From positions 1-64,000 of the forward strand of contig NZ_JAMLDX010000019.1 of the NCBI RefSeq assembly GCF_024211275.1: a DNA stretch of 64,000 nt, in the 5' to 3' direction. Below the pieces are notes generated by a model, which was not told where the DNA came from, did not search any database, and worked only from the letters and a program-made list of their open reading frames with translations. Shown here one piece after another: positions 20,549 through 29,354 of the stretch. Made by a program: the position numbers and the translations under genes. The stretch comes from Sphingomonas tagetis (GTDB taxonomy: Bacteria; Pseudomonadota; Alphaproteobacteria; Sphingomonadales; Sphingomonadaceae). Numbering within the stretch: the stretch's first letter is position 1; each line of letters begins with the position of its first letter.

Positions 20549-20575
20549 AAAGGGGCGCGCCTTGCGTGCCCCTTT
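20549..20575 (+). terminator. Terminator-like hairpin after the repeat protein
   Basis: AAAGGGGC pairs with GCCCCTTT across an 11-nt loop 20 nt after the stop; the T tract is short. Confidence 0.55.
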
Positions 20576-20939
20576 CGTCGCGTAAACATCGGAACGACGT
20601 CAGGCCAACGTGCCAGCGCCCGCGCGCTTCTGGTATCGACAGGTGGCGCGTGAGCCGGACGCAACAGACAAGCCACCTTCCCCCTTCCACTGCTTCAGCG
20701 CGTCGCCGTAGAGGATTGACCTCGTCGTTCTGATGCACGGTCGCCTCCCGCTATCCTTTCGCAATATCACGGATTTACCCGTCGAACCTGATATCGCCAT
20801 TTGTGACGAGACGGTTCGCATGAGGTCATCGCGACATGGCAGGCCGGGTGTGGGCGGCTCAACGTGCCGGCAAGGTGCCAGGAACAAGCGGTCACAATTT
20901 GGCAGCGACTCCGAGCCGTCGCGGTGCTAATCAAAGACG
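20576..20939. other. Gap without a supported gene
   Basis: Open frames exist on both strands but show no domain or ribosome site. I see no gene. Confidence 0.4.
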
Positions 20940-21437
20940 ATGCACATGCTGCTGATCGCGGCGTTCTTAGCCCCCGTCATGACGCAGGAGGGCGGTGGCG
21001 AAGTGCGGCCTTCGAACCCGACGCGGTCGGGCGAGCGCGCGATTGTGCAAGCTGGCAACTGCGATACCGGCGTGTCGGACAAATCCATCCGCATTGACAA
21101 CCAAAGCGGCGAGGTGATCAGCAGTATTGCAATCCGCGTCACGAAGTCGTCGCGCCAAGGCTTTGGCCAGCTGGTTCGTAGTACAAGCACATTCGGAATC
21201 ACCTTGCCGTTGCCTGGCAATGTTCCGCTCGCGGCGCGCAGCTCGGTCGAACTACCGGTCGCCAGCACCTCCTGCACAAGACTTGTTTCTGTGGTGATCG
21301 AACTTGCGGACGGACGGAAGGTCCACAAAACAGCGGCTTGCGATCAGCCGGTGACGTTGACCGATGCTGACCTCGCTGCCGCTACGCCGCGCGCTTCTCC
21401 CTCGCCTGCACCGCCAACGCCACCAGACGGGCAATGA
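20940..21437 (+). CDS. Hypothetical exported protein
   Basis: The 165-residue product begins with a short hydrophobic stretch (MHMLLIAAFLAPVMT) that could be a minimal signal peptide. It continues as a beta-rich domain with two cysteines and ends in a proline-rich tail (SPSPAPPTPPDGQ). The alternation of polar and hydrophobic residues (ISSIAIRVTKSS, SVELPVAS) suggests an immunoglobulin-like fold. The ribosome site is weak. No family recognised. Confidence 0.6.
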   Translation: MHMLLIAAFLAPVMTQEGGGEVRPSNPTRSGERAIVQAGNCDTGVSDKSIRIDNQSGEVISSIAIRVTKSSRQGFGQLVRSTSTFGITLPLPGNVPLAARSSVELPVASTSCTRLVSVVIELADGRKVHKTAACDQPVTLTDADLAAATPRASPSPAPPTPPDGQ

Positions 21438-21840
21438 TGTCGGCGCGTGCTTTACATGGTTGCTACTGAGCAGAGCATCGAAACCGCCGCATGCGACCAT
21501 TGATCATTCTTCGACGCCGCGGACATTGAGGCGCAGTTGAGAGGGCCGACATGCAAGGGATTGAGATTTCTTGCGGGGATCCGCGATGCGGGCAGAACCA
21601 GGCCATTCCTTCGCAATCAAGCACCCATCGGACAATGGTGTTGAGCGCCCGCGTCGCTCTCGATGGCGATGGCCAGCCACCGCACACCGAGCAGGATCGC
21701 CGGTCCTGGCAAAGCGGGCTACGACTGGCATTCTTGTGTAGAGAAAACCGAACATGAGACGCGGTCCTACCCTAGCCGGGGGATGCGGCGATCACGAGCC
21801 GGACCTATCCGCCTTCCGTTAGTTCATCTGGAGGGTTGCA
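21438..21840. other. Gap without a supported gene
   Basis: A 68-codon frame (21551-21757) lacks recognisable features. The only clear signal is GGAGG before the next gene. Confidence 0.4.
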
Positions 21841-22929
21841 ATGGTCGATCGGCGTGCACGGCATATCAAACGTCTCGGTCTGAGTGTCAGTGCTGTGGCG
21901 CTAGCAGGGTCGAGTCAGGCGATTGCGCAGACTCAGCCGCCGTGCATCCCGGCCGAGCTGGGCTATTGCGTGATCGACAATGGCGGGACGACCGGCAGCG
22001 TTACGCTGGCTTCCCCGGCGATGCTGATCAAACGGGGGACGATTTCCGGCATCGACGGGGTGATAGTCAATGGCCCAGGGGTCATCCCGGCAGACACGCC
22101 GACGCCGGTGATGGCGATTGTCGACAACCGCGCCGGTGCGACGATTGCCGGCACCGGGGGCACCGCGACCCGCGGCACCAATCCGTTGACGGTGATCAAT
22201 GCCGGCACGATCAATGGCAACGTCCAGGGCGCGCTGATGTATGTCGCCAACGGCGGCGTGCTGAACGGCAATCTGGTGCTCGGTACCGGTCAGCCCGCCG
22301 AATTCGGCAGCCAGCTCTTTGTGCAGCGCAGCGCGTCGACCGGTGTCACCGGCTCGATCACGGCGGGCAACGGCATCGACTTCTGGGTGCGGTCCTACGC
22401 CGCTTCGGCGAGTGCGAGCCTCGGCGCGGCGTTGCCCATCACGTTCGAGGTCGAAGGGATCGAGGCACGCGGCGCAGGAACCACGGTCACCACGGTCGCG
22501 TCGTCGCCCGACGCGATCCACGGGCTGATGCTGATGGGCGACGGTAATATCGTCAATCGCGCCGATGTCAGTCTGTTCAACACGGTCGGCGCAGGATTTC
22601 CGAACGGCGCGCAGATCTTCACGTCGGCAATCGGCTATGGTGGCGTGCCCGAGACGAACGCCTTTTTCACGTTCGGCTTCGTCAATCCCGCCAACCCGAC
22701 GCAGACCTTGGCCAATTATTCGCTGCCCGTCCCCACGGGCGACGCGGCACGGCTGTTCGACAACTATTTCCAGGGCGCAGCCGGGTCGTCTTCCGTGGGC
22801 GGATTCGGGCTCGGCCTCGCCTCGGCCAGACGCATGGCAGCCATGTTCGGGGGAACGCTGGCGCTCGATCATCGCTGGAAAAGCGGCTGTGCGTTCGTGC
22901 TTCATCTCCCGCACAGCGCCAGACTTTAG
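21841..22929 (+). pseudogene. Chimera: autotransporter-like passenger joined to a histidine-kinase C-terminus
   Basis: Residues 1-30 are a signal peptide; residues 35-290 are a beta-helical passenger rich in G, N and T (INAGTINGNVQG, NGGVLNGNLVLG), as in autotransporter adhesins. From about residue 300 (nt ~22735) the protein changes abruptly into the end of a HATPase domain: ARLFDNYF, the G2 box GGFGLGLASARRM, FGGTLAL and FVLHLP. The autotransporter beta-barrel and the kinase N-terminus are both missing. The frame is continuous, so a deletion probably fused two genes. GGAGG lies 6 nt before the ATG. Confidence 0.8.
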
Positions 22930-23084
22930 CGGAAGGCGCGGCCCAGCAGAACTGCATGAAAACGGGCTCCAACAAGCTGGGCAAGCCTCTGCCTGACAAA
23001 TGGCGCAGTCGCAAATCGCCACGGGACGCGTCCATCGCGAAGCAACGAGGCCGTTAAGGTCCTGTTCTCCCGGGGTGAGGCGTT

Positions 23085-24569
23085 ATGTCGGTGATGCTTC
23101 GCCCGTTCCCCCTGCTGCTCGCCGTTGCGGCTTGCTCTTCGGCGCCTTCGGCCGCACCGTCTCGCGAAGCAGCGCAGCCCGGCCTGCCTGGCAAGTGGCG
23201 GGTCATCATGCTCGACGGGCGCGCTCTGGTCGTCGGGGGAGATGGCAGGCAGCCCGTGCTCACATTCGACGAGCATGGTTATGGCGCCTATGTCGGCTGC
23301 AACGCATTTGGCGGACAAGGGCTGGCGCACGAAGGCAGGCTGTATGGCGGCTTTGCGCTGTCCACCGCCATGGCTTGCGGGCCGCCATTCGATACGCAGG
23401 AAAAAAGCGTTCAGCGCCTGCTGGCGAGCGCCCCGCAGATCGAATGGCGTGGGCCTGACCGGGTCGCCCTCATCTCCCCCGCTCACCGGATCGAGCTCGT
23501 CCGAGCCGAACCGCTGCCGCCCGACCGGTTCGTGACGCGAGCCATGCCGCTGATCGGTACCGCCTGGAGCTTTGGTGCGCTGGACGGTCAGGCGATCGAC
23601 ATGCCAGGCGCGCGCTCTGGCCCAGTCCTCACAGTGGAAGGCGACCGCTTCACCATCGAGACGCCCTGTGTGGTGGCGGAAGGCAGCTGGGCTCAGACCG
23701 GCCCAGGCGCGGCCACGCTGAAGCCTGAACGTCGTACCGCGCGCAGCTGCAACGCCGCTTCGCGGGTGCAAAGCGATGCCTGGGTCACGGCACTGCGCGG
23801 GGCATTGCGCTATGGCAACGGGCCCAATGGCGAGATCCTGCTGGCAGGCGGCGGACATTGGATGTCCGGCGATCTCGTGCGCCGCGGCAGTAGCGAGGCG
23901 AGATCGCTTGCCGGCCGCTATGAGGTTGAGCGCAGCAGCGGCGCGGCACAGCGCGATGGCGCGAGGCGTCCCGAGCTCATTCTTGCCTCTGATGCCTATT
24001 CCCTGTGGGATGGCTGCAACCGTGCCGAAGGCCTTGCGATTGCATTCGAACGCCAGCTGTTCCTCCACCCCAATGGCCTCGCCACGCTTGCCAATTGTCC
24101 CTCTGCCCATACTGACGATCACCTCAAGCGCGTGGTGCTGTCCGAGCCGCGGATCGGCCAAATTCCGGGCGGCCTGCTGCTTTCCTCCCCGGCCGGCACC
24201 GTTCGACTGCGGCGCACGGGTGACATCCCGCCGGGCGCTGGAACGTCGAGCACCCGGCTTGTCCACGGCATGCGATTCCTCGTGCTCGGAAAGCCCGGGG
24301 GCAGCCTTGATATCCTCCCACAAAATCGCTTCCGTCTGACCCAGCAATGCGGCGTGACTGAGGGGCGTTGGCGAGCAGCTCCGCGGGAGCTCGACGGAGC
24401 GATCCGCTTTGCACCGGAAAGACCAGCAGAGGCTTGCGAACGAGATCCCGCTGCGCGTCCACTGCAACGCGCTTTCCTCGGCAATATGGACGTGGTCATC
24501 GGGCCCAATCGCGATATTGCCTTGTTCGCTGGCCGCTCTGGCGCGGTACGCGCCCGACTACAGCGCTAA
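23085..24569 (+). CDS. Lipoprotein with repeated META/HslJ-like domains
   Basis: The 494-residue protein has a lipoprotein signal peptide with lipobox LAVAAC (cysteine 18) and several repeats of the META-domain theme: GKWRVIMLDGR, LTFDEHGYGAYVGCNAFGG and a paired-cysteine ACGPPFDTQEK, with later diverged copies (LIGTAWSFGALDGQ, LWDGCNRAEG, FRLTQQCGVTEGRW). Single META domains occur in the heat-shock lipoprotein HslJ, so an envelope role is likely. Four diverged repeats in one chain is unusual. Monocistronic. Confidence 0.8.
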   Translation: MSVMLRPFPLLLAVAACSSAPSAAPSREAAQPGLPGKWRVIMLDGRALVVGGDGRQPVLTFDEHGYGAYVGCNAFGGQGLAHEGRLYGGFALSTAMACGPPFDTQEKSVQRLLASAPQIEWRGPDRVALISPAHRIELVRAEPLPPDRFVTRAMPLIGTAWSFGALDGQAIDMPGARSGPVLTVEGDRFTIETPCVVAEGSWAQTGPGAATLKPERRTARSCNAASRVQSDAWVTALRGALRYGNGPNGEILLAGGGHWMSGDLVRRGSSEARSLAGRYEVERSSGAAQRDGARRPELILASDAYSLWDGCNRAEGLAIAFERQLFLHPNGLATLANCPSAHTDDHLKRVVLSEPRIGQIPGGLLLSSPAGTVRLRRTGDIPPGAGTSSTRLVHGMRFLVLGKPGGSLDILPQNRFRLTQQCGVTEGRWRAAPRELDGAIRFAPERPAEACERDPAARPLQRAFLGNMDVVIGPNRDIALFAGRSGAVRARLQR

Positions 24570-24723
24570 CCCGTCATGGATGGGGACCCCTGCCCCGTTC
24601 CGCAGCCGCCCCCTTGGCGTTCCCGTCCAGTTCCGGTTGCGGCAGGACGACGGGCTGTACATGATGGACGCAAGGCGACAGCCATCGCGCAGCGCGCTGA
24701 TCGACCATCATGAGGAGAGAGGA

Positions 24724-25227
24724 ATGACTTGCGTATCCATGGTCGATCATCAGACACGGGTTGAGATTCACGAGGTGCTCGCTCGGTTCTGCCATTATAT
24801 CGACGACAGGGAACCGCGAAACTGGGCAAGTCTGTTCACGCCCGATGGCGCGCTGATCTGCGAGGGACAGGACTGCGCCCGCGGCAAGGAGCAGCTGGCT
24901 GAAGCGGCCGCCCGAATTCAAAGGGAGGGAAGTGCGACCGCGCGGCACGTCATCACTTCGGTAATGATCGAGCCGGGACATAGCCGTCGTGAAGTCGTCG
25001 TCCGAGCCTCTGGCCTGGTGATCGACATGGGCCATGGCGGCCTTTCAGAATTCCATGACTACCGCTTCACATTGCGCCAGGCAGGCGCTTGGCGGATTGC
25101 TCAACTCGCTGCCCGTCGTGTTGGCGCTGAAACCGCCCTTCCCTGCGGAATTTTTCAAGGTGTCTCGCTTTCCACAGCCGAGATTGCGCACGCAAAACAA
25201 CCCGCAGGGTCGCACGCCTTTCAGTAG
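24724..25227 (+). CDS. SnoaL/NTF2-like protein
   Basis: The 167-residue product fits the nuclear-transport-factor-2-like fold: an N-terminal helix (EIHEVLARFCHYIDDREPRNW), LFTPDGALIC, ATARHVITSVMIEP and a final sheet FTLRQAGAWRIAQL. Such proteins are small hydrolases, isomerases or ligand binders; no specific activity can be given. The start at 24724 follows GAGGAGAGAGGA. The frame upstream of it is not coding. Confidence 0.8.
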   Translation: MTCVSMVDHQTRVEIHEVLARFCHYIDDREPRNWASLFTPDGALICEGQDCARGKEQLAEAAARIQREGSATARHVITSVMIEPGHSRREVVVRASGLVIDMGHGGLSEFHDYRFTLRQAGAWRIAQLAARRVGAETALPCGIFQGVSLSTAEIAHAKQPAGSHAFQ

Positions 25228-25347
25228 CCGTTGCTGTATCGGGACCTGCGCTCGCACGCAATTTTTTGGGTCGGGCAGAGCCGGTCGAGGAGCGTTTGCG
25301 GCCTCTCGCCCCTTGTCTGTCTTCTTGCGCTGTGGTCATGGCCGATC

Positions 25348-25524
25348 ATGACAGCGAGTTCCGACCTGCAGCAGATTGTGGCTGCCATCCTGGCGCGCGC
25401 GCCGGACTGGCTGAAGCAGGGCCTTTTGTCGAAGGAGGTCAAGATCCGCCGCGAGGCCGAAGAAAGCCTCGCAGCGATGATTGCAGCTGCGGTGGCCAGC
25501 TCGAACGATAACGAGGCTGGCTAA
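25348..25524 (+). CDS. Small conserved helical protein (DUF6771-like)
   Basis: The 58-residue all-helical product reads IVAAILARAPDWLKQGL followed by REAEESLAAMIAAA, a pattern I associate with a small sphingomonad family; the family name is tentative. No export signal. It lies alone between the NTF2-like gene and the MucR gene. Confidence 0.6.
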   Translation: MTASSDLQQIVAAILARAPDWLKQGLLSKEVKIRREAEESLAAMIAAAVASSNDNEAG

Positions 25525-25555
25525 CGCGTGCCCTGACCGGCCGGTCTTCCCGCCG

Positions 25556-26047
25556 TCAGCTTGCGGGTACTGCCGTCTTTTTGCCCCTGCCCCCTGCCTT
25601 GCGCGCAGGCTGGGCGCCGGCCTTCGATGCCGGCTTGCGCCCGAGCCCGATCTTCCTGGCCATCTCGCGGCGCTGTTCGGAGTAAGCCGGCGCGGTCATC
25701 GGATAGCTGGCGGGCAGGTTATAGCGGGCGCGATATTGGTCGGCGGTGAGTCCGTGAGTGCCAAGATGACGGGTCAGGGTGCGGTAGGGACGCCCGTCGA
25801 TCATCGAGAGGATGTGTTCCCTGCTGGCGAGGCTCTTGCGCGCGGTGACCGCCGGCGTGAACTCGGGCGCTGCGGCGGCATCGGGTTCAGATGATCCCCG
25901 CGCTGAAAGATCGCCGACCGTCTTGTGCATCGCGGTCAGGAACGCCACCGCCTCTTCGGTCGAGGCGCGAGTATTGTTGTTGGCGAGCCAGGCGGCGGTC
26001 AGTTCAGCGGCAAGCTCAACCGGGCTCAGGGTGTTCTCGTCGCTCAT
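25556..26047 (-). CDS. MucR/Ros-family transcriptional regulator, cysteine-free variant
   Basis: The 163-residue protein has the MucR core: PAVTARKSL, then YRTLTRHLGTHGLTADQYRARYNLP, YPMTAP and a basic tail. Typical members coordinate zinc with two cysteines and two histidines. Here the histidines of RHLGTH remain, but the expected cysteine region reads HILSMIDGRPY, without cysteine. It may bind DNA without the zinc site. The start at 26047 has GGAGG 5 nt upstream. MucR proteins silence AT-rich and horizontally acquired genes. Confidence 0.9.
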   Translation of the reverse strand: MSDENTLSPVELAAELTAAWLANNNTRASTEEAVAFLTAMHKTVGDLSARGSSEPDAAAAPEFTPAVTARKSLASREHILSMIDGRPYRTLTRHLGTHGLTADQYRARYNLPASYPMTAPAYSEQRREMARKIGLGRKPASKAGAQPARKAGGRGKKTAVPAS

Positions 26048-26198
26048 CATCGCCTCCGGCATCATGGAGCGACGATGTTTAGAGCCGCGGCGCGCAAGAT
26101 CAACGTGTGGTTGTATTGTGGTCAGCGATGGTCGCAAGTTCGACGAGACGGTTCGACCATCGAGGATGCTCAATACTCGATCACGGTCTTCCGGACGG

Positions 26199-26402
26199 TC
26201 ACTTCGGCATATCGTTTCTGATAACGGGCTGAAGCGTCACGCCATGGCCCAGTGGTGAAGCTTCGATTGCGTCCAGACCTCTCAGCAAGTCGGCAAAGAT
26301 ATCGTCGTGCTCCACCGGAAAGTGTCGCGCGAACCCGTCGCCGAGACGCTTGAGGTCAGCCGCGGTCAGAAAACCCACTGAAACGATTCGATCGTCTGGC
26401 AC
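26199..26402 (-). CDS. Small conserved hypothetical protein
   Basis: The 67-residue acidic protein (VGFLTAADLKRLGDGFARHFPV, then DIFADLLRGLDAIEA) looks like a conserved sphingomonad protein, but no function is known to me. A GTG start at 26402 is preferred because GGAGG sits exactly 5 nt upstream; a TTG seven codons earlier is possible. It is a neighbour of the MucR gene on the same strand, 150 nt upstream of it. Confidence 0.65.
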   Translation of the reverse strand: MPDDRIVSVGFLTAADLKRLGDGFARHFPVEHDDIFADLLRGLDAIEASPLGHGVTLQPVIRNDMPK

Positions 26403-26534
26403 TTTCGCCTCCGACCGCCCCAACGCGCCGCCACGCCCGTAAGGTGCAACCGTTTCGGGCGCTCGCGGAATATAGCCGCGTCCCTACCCCATCCGGAACC
26501 GGGCATGCCTTACGAAATGTCTGCGGAGGCTCAC

Positions 26535-26714
26535 TTACCGACCCTGTTCGGATTGCGACGGAACGCTCATGAGCTGCATCGAGATGTGCCTGGCACGACG
26601 TTCATATTCGTCGGCCATCCGCAAGTGCGCGAGCGCGGCAGGGTTGTCTTCGCAGGTAGCGGCTCGCTCGCGCTCCTCGCGCGCACGCCTGCGAAAATAG
26701 GCGGCATCATCCAT
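26535..26714 (-). CDS. Small stress-type protein of the YxxRAxxER family, copy B
   Basis: A 59-residue protein, AYFRRRAREERERAATC, then ALAHLRMADEYERRARH and the tail QLMSVPSQSEQGR. It is the best-conserved member of the family repeated in this window. Its upstream region also resembles that of the decayed copy at 38096-38255, so the two arose by duplication including the promoter. Start at 26714. Function unknown; likely a two-helix coiled coil. Confidence 0.8.
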   Translation of the reverse strand: MDDAAYFRRRAREERERAATCEDNPAALAHLRMADEYERRARHISMQLMSVPSQSEQGR

Positions 26715-27019
26715 CGCCCGTCTCCAAAACGCCCCCGCTCTGGCTACTCGAATAAAATAATCCAGGGCGGATCGTCCGGCAACTATTCGAATCAAGTTGA
26801 AGTGGGACAGAACGTCCCGTTCGATGGCGGTCCGGCAAGCGACCAAGCACTCAGCTTGTTCGTCTCGGCGGCGGATCGGCGCCGTTCAGCGGCCCGGAGA
26901 GTGCCAGCGATCTTCTCCCGCAATCGACATCCTCGCCGTGCGCCTCAATGCGCTCACGGTCCCTTAACGAGCAACAATTAGACCTTGTGACAGCCTGAAG
27001 GCCGCAGCGAGGGTCTGTC

Positions 27020-27797
27020 ATGTCGTTCCATGAAACGCTTCCCCTGCCGGTGATCGCCATTCTGGTGTTCCTGATCCTGCTCTTCAGCACGGAGCTCGGC
27101 TATTCCGGCGCCCATAAATGGGCTTTGATGAAATCGAAGCGCAAACCCGCCGCCGACAGCGCGGGGCAGGATCACCTCCTTTCGGCGGTGCTGGGCCTTC
27201 TTGCGCTGTTGCTCGGCTTTACATTTTCCATGGCCCTCAGCCGGTACGAGTCCCGGCAGGAACTGGTAGCGCAGGAAGCCAACGCGATCCGTACGACATG
27301 GCATCTGGTGCAACTGGTCGACGAGCCGGGGCCGCGGCGTTCTCAGCGCGGATTTGCGGGAATATCTCAAGCTACGGATCATCTGGTCCAATTCCGAGGA
27401 CCTGTCGGTGGCTGCCGCGCAGACCAGAGCGTCACAGCAACAATTATGGGTGGACGTCGGCAGGGTTCTCGACGCCACGCCCGAGGCCGCGTTGTCGCAA
27501 AGCCTGCTCGAAGGCATGAAGCAAAGTTTCGATCTCGCGGCCATGCGCACATCATCCCGCGCTGCGCGAATCCCGGATCGAGTGTTCCAGGTGCTGATCC
27601 TCTACGCCGCGTTGTCGATGGTCATGTTGGGCTACGTCCTGGCTTACAAGAACCGACGCCATTATGTGGCGACGGCCATCCTGGTGCTGCTCGTGACGAT
27701 CTCCCTGACCATCATTCTCGATCTCGACCGGCCTCGTGACGGCGCCATCCAGGTTTCCCAAGAGGCGCTGGAAGATCTTTGGCGGCTGCTGAACTAA
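27020..27797 (+). pseudogene. DUF4239 (bestrophin-like) membrane protein, frameshifted
   Basis: The first frame (27020-about 27330) encodes two membrane segments and the family signature LLLGFTFSMALSRYESRQ, QEANAIRTTWHL. The rest of the protein (YLKLRIIW, AARIPDRVFQVLIL, two more membrane segments, end at 27797) is in another frame from about 27345. One extra base in the GC-rich stretch 27315-27340 explains both. A real frameshift or a sequencing error is possible. Intact, it would be about 258 residues. Confidence 0.8.
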
Positions 27798-27986
27798 GCG
27801 GGCATATTGTTAATCTTACCAGAATCCGGATCCGTGGCTGTCACACGGACCGCTTCGCGCGCGATCATGCAAAGGCCATCATCAAAGCGCTGCCATTTGC
27901 TCCTCTTCATGTCCGGACGCATCTATCAAAATGGGTAATCATCCGTCCCGTTGCCAAGTTGCCGCGCCGGGCCGCAAGCGAGCCCC

Positions 27987-29300
27987 TTATTGCGCCAGCC
28001 TAGCTAACCACTCTTCCAGATTGAGATAGCCGTCCCGGTTACGATCGCCGTTCCCGTCGCGCGCATCGCGTGGATTGAGGCCGTGCCTGCGCTCCCAATC
28101 GTCCGGCATGCCGTCGCCATCGCTGTCGCGCGGGGGTGGCGCAGACTTGAGCTCGGGCCATCCGCCCACCTCGCTCTGGCTGTCAATGAGGTGGCCGGTG
28201 CGAACGCGTACGCCGGCAATTACTCGAGTATCGACGGCATCGCGTGCCTTCGACGCGCCTGCTTTGGCCAGTACACGCGCATAGGCAGACATTGCTGGAT
28301 CCGTTGCGACCGGCGCGACCTCGACCGGCTTCGAAAGGCGATAGCCGAGCGGGGAAACGCCCGTGACCAGGCTCCACTGATCTGCGGGGACCGTGCCGTT
28401 CATGCTGTTGCCGGCAAAATACGCCCTCGCCAGCATGTTGGACTCGTGAAACGCGATCGGCTTGGTCGACTGCGGGCCCGCGACATAGGCGTTGTCGACG
28501 AAGTTGTACTGGGCGTGCGCCGCTTTATCCGCATTGTAGCCGCTGCGCGTCCCGCCCCAATTGTAGAAAACGTTGGAGCGGAAGTCGAACAATGCGCCAA
28601 CCGGATCGACCGCGGGACCGTCATAATTGCCTGGCCGCGGCATTCGCGCCGAATGGTTGGCCCACAAATTATGATGAAAGCTGATGCGCGAACCTCGGCC
28701 GCCCCGTATCAGGCTGCCAAAGCCGTGAGCGCCCTTCACGTGAAGTGATCGCGTCAGCGATTCCGATATGATCGACCATTGCACAGTGAGGTCGTAAAAG
28801 CCCTCATCGGCATTGGTATAGCGCGCCGAGGCGGACAGCGTCTCGTCCACCGACCAGCTCGCCGACACATGGTCCAGGATGATGCGCCGGCCCCGATTGA
28901 TCCAGATCGCATCGGATTCGGTTTTGGATTCGTCTCCAAGGCGCGAGCGGATGTATCGAATGACGACGTCGTCGGCGGCGACCTCAAGCCGATGGTCGCG
29001 CAGCGTGATGCCATCGCCCGGTGCCGATTGCCCGGCAATCGTGACCTGCCCCTCCCGAATCACGAGCGGCTTGGCCAGTTTGATCGTGCCGGACAGGCTA
29101 AACAGAATCGTGCGCGGCCCTTTCGTCTCTACTGCTGAGCGCAGGCTTCCAGGGCCGCTGTCATCGAGGTTGGTAACGAACAGAACGCGACCGCCTCGCC
29201 CGCCCTGCGAGAATCGGCCGGCGCCTTCGGCACCGGGAAAGGCGAGCTGAGGTAGCGGCGCCGTCGCCGACAGCGCCGCGATGAGAGCCAGCAGAAGCAT
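27987..29300 (-). CDS. Secreted pectate lyase-like protein (right-handed beta-helix)
   Basis: The 437-residue protein has a signal peptide (MLLLALIAALSATA), the pectate-lyase start LAFPGAEGAGRFSQGGRGG, parallel-helix strands (ISFHHNLWANHSARMPR, FRSNVFYNWGG) and a C-terminal calcium-binding DSDGDGMPDDWERRHGLN region with EF-hand/thrombospondin-like loops. It probably cleaves polygalacturonan outside the cell or in the periplasm. It lies 54 nt downstream of the TonB receptor gene on the same strand, suggesting a joint polysaccharide uptake unit. Confidence 0.9.
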   Translation of the reverse strand: MLLLALIAALSATAPLPQLAFPGAEGAGRFSQGGRGGRVLFVTNLDDSGPGSLRSAVETKGPRTILFSLSGTIKLAKPLVIREGQVTIAGQSAPGDGITLRDHRLEVAADDVVIRYIRSRLGDESKTESDAIWINRGRRIILDHVSASWSVDETLSASARYTNADEGFYDLTVQWSIISESLTRSLHVKGAHGFGSLIRGGRGSRISFHHNLWANHSARMPRPGNYDGPAVDPVGALFDFRSNVFYNWGGTRSGYNADKAAHAQYNFVDNAYVAGPQSTKPIAFHESNMLARAYFAGNSMNGTVPADQWSLVTGVSPLGYRLSKPVEVAPVATDPAMSAYARVLAKAGASKARDAVDTRVIAGVRVRTGHLIDSQSEVGGWPELKSAPPPRDSDGDGMPDDWERRHGLNPRDARDGNGDRNRDGYLNLEEWLARLAQ

Positions 29301-29354
29301 TTGATACCTGCCTAGAATAGGGCGACGACGCGATCAGGCGCCGCCGCCGGTCGA

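Noticed and set aside
20067..20738. 223-codon minus-strand frame opposite the repeat protein
   Set aside because: Its repeats are only the complement of the 54-nt DNA repeats of the plus-strand gene.
22926..24467. 513-codon minus-strand frame opposite the META lipoprotein
   Set aside because: Composition of a shadow frame; no domain, no ribosome site.
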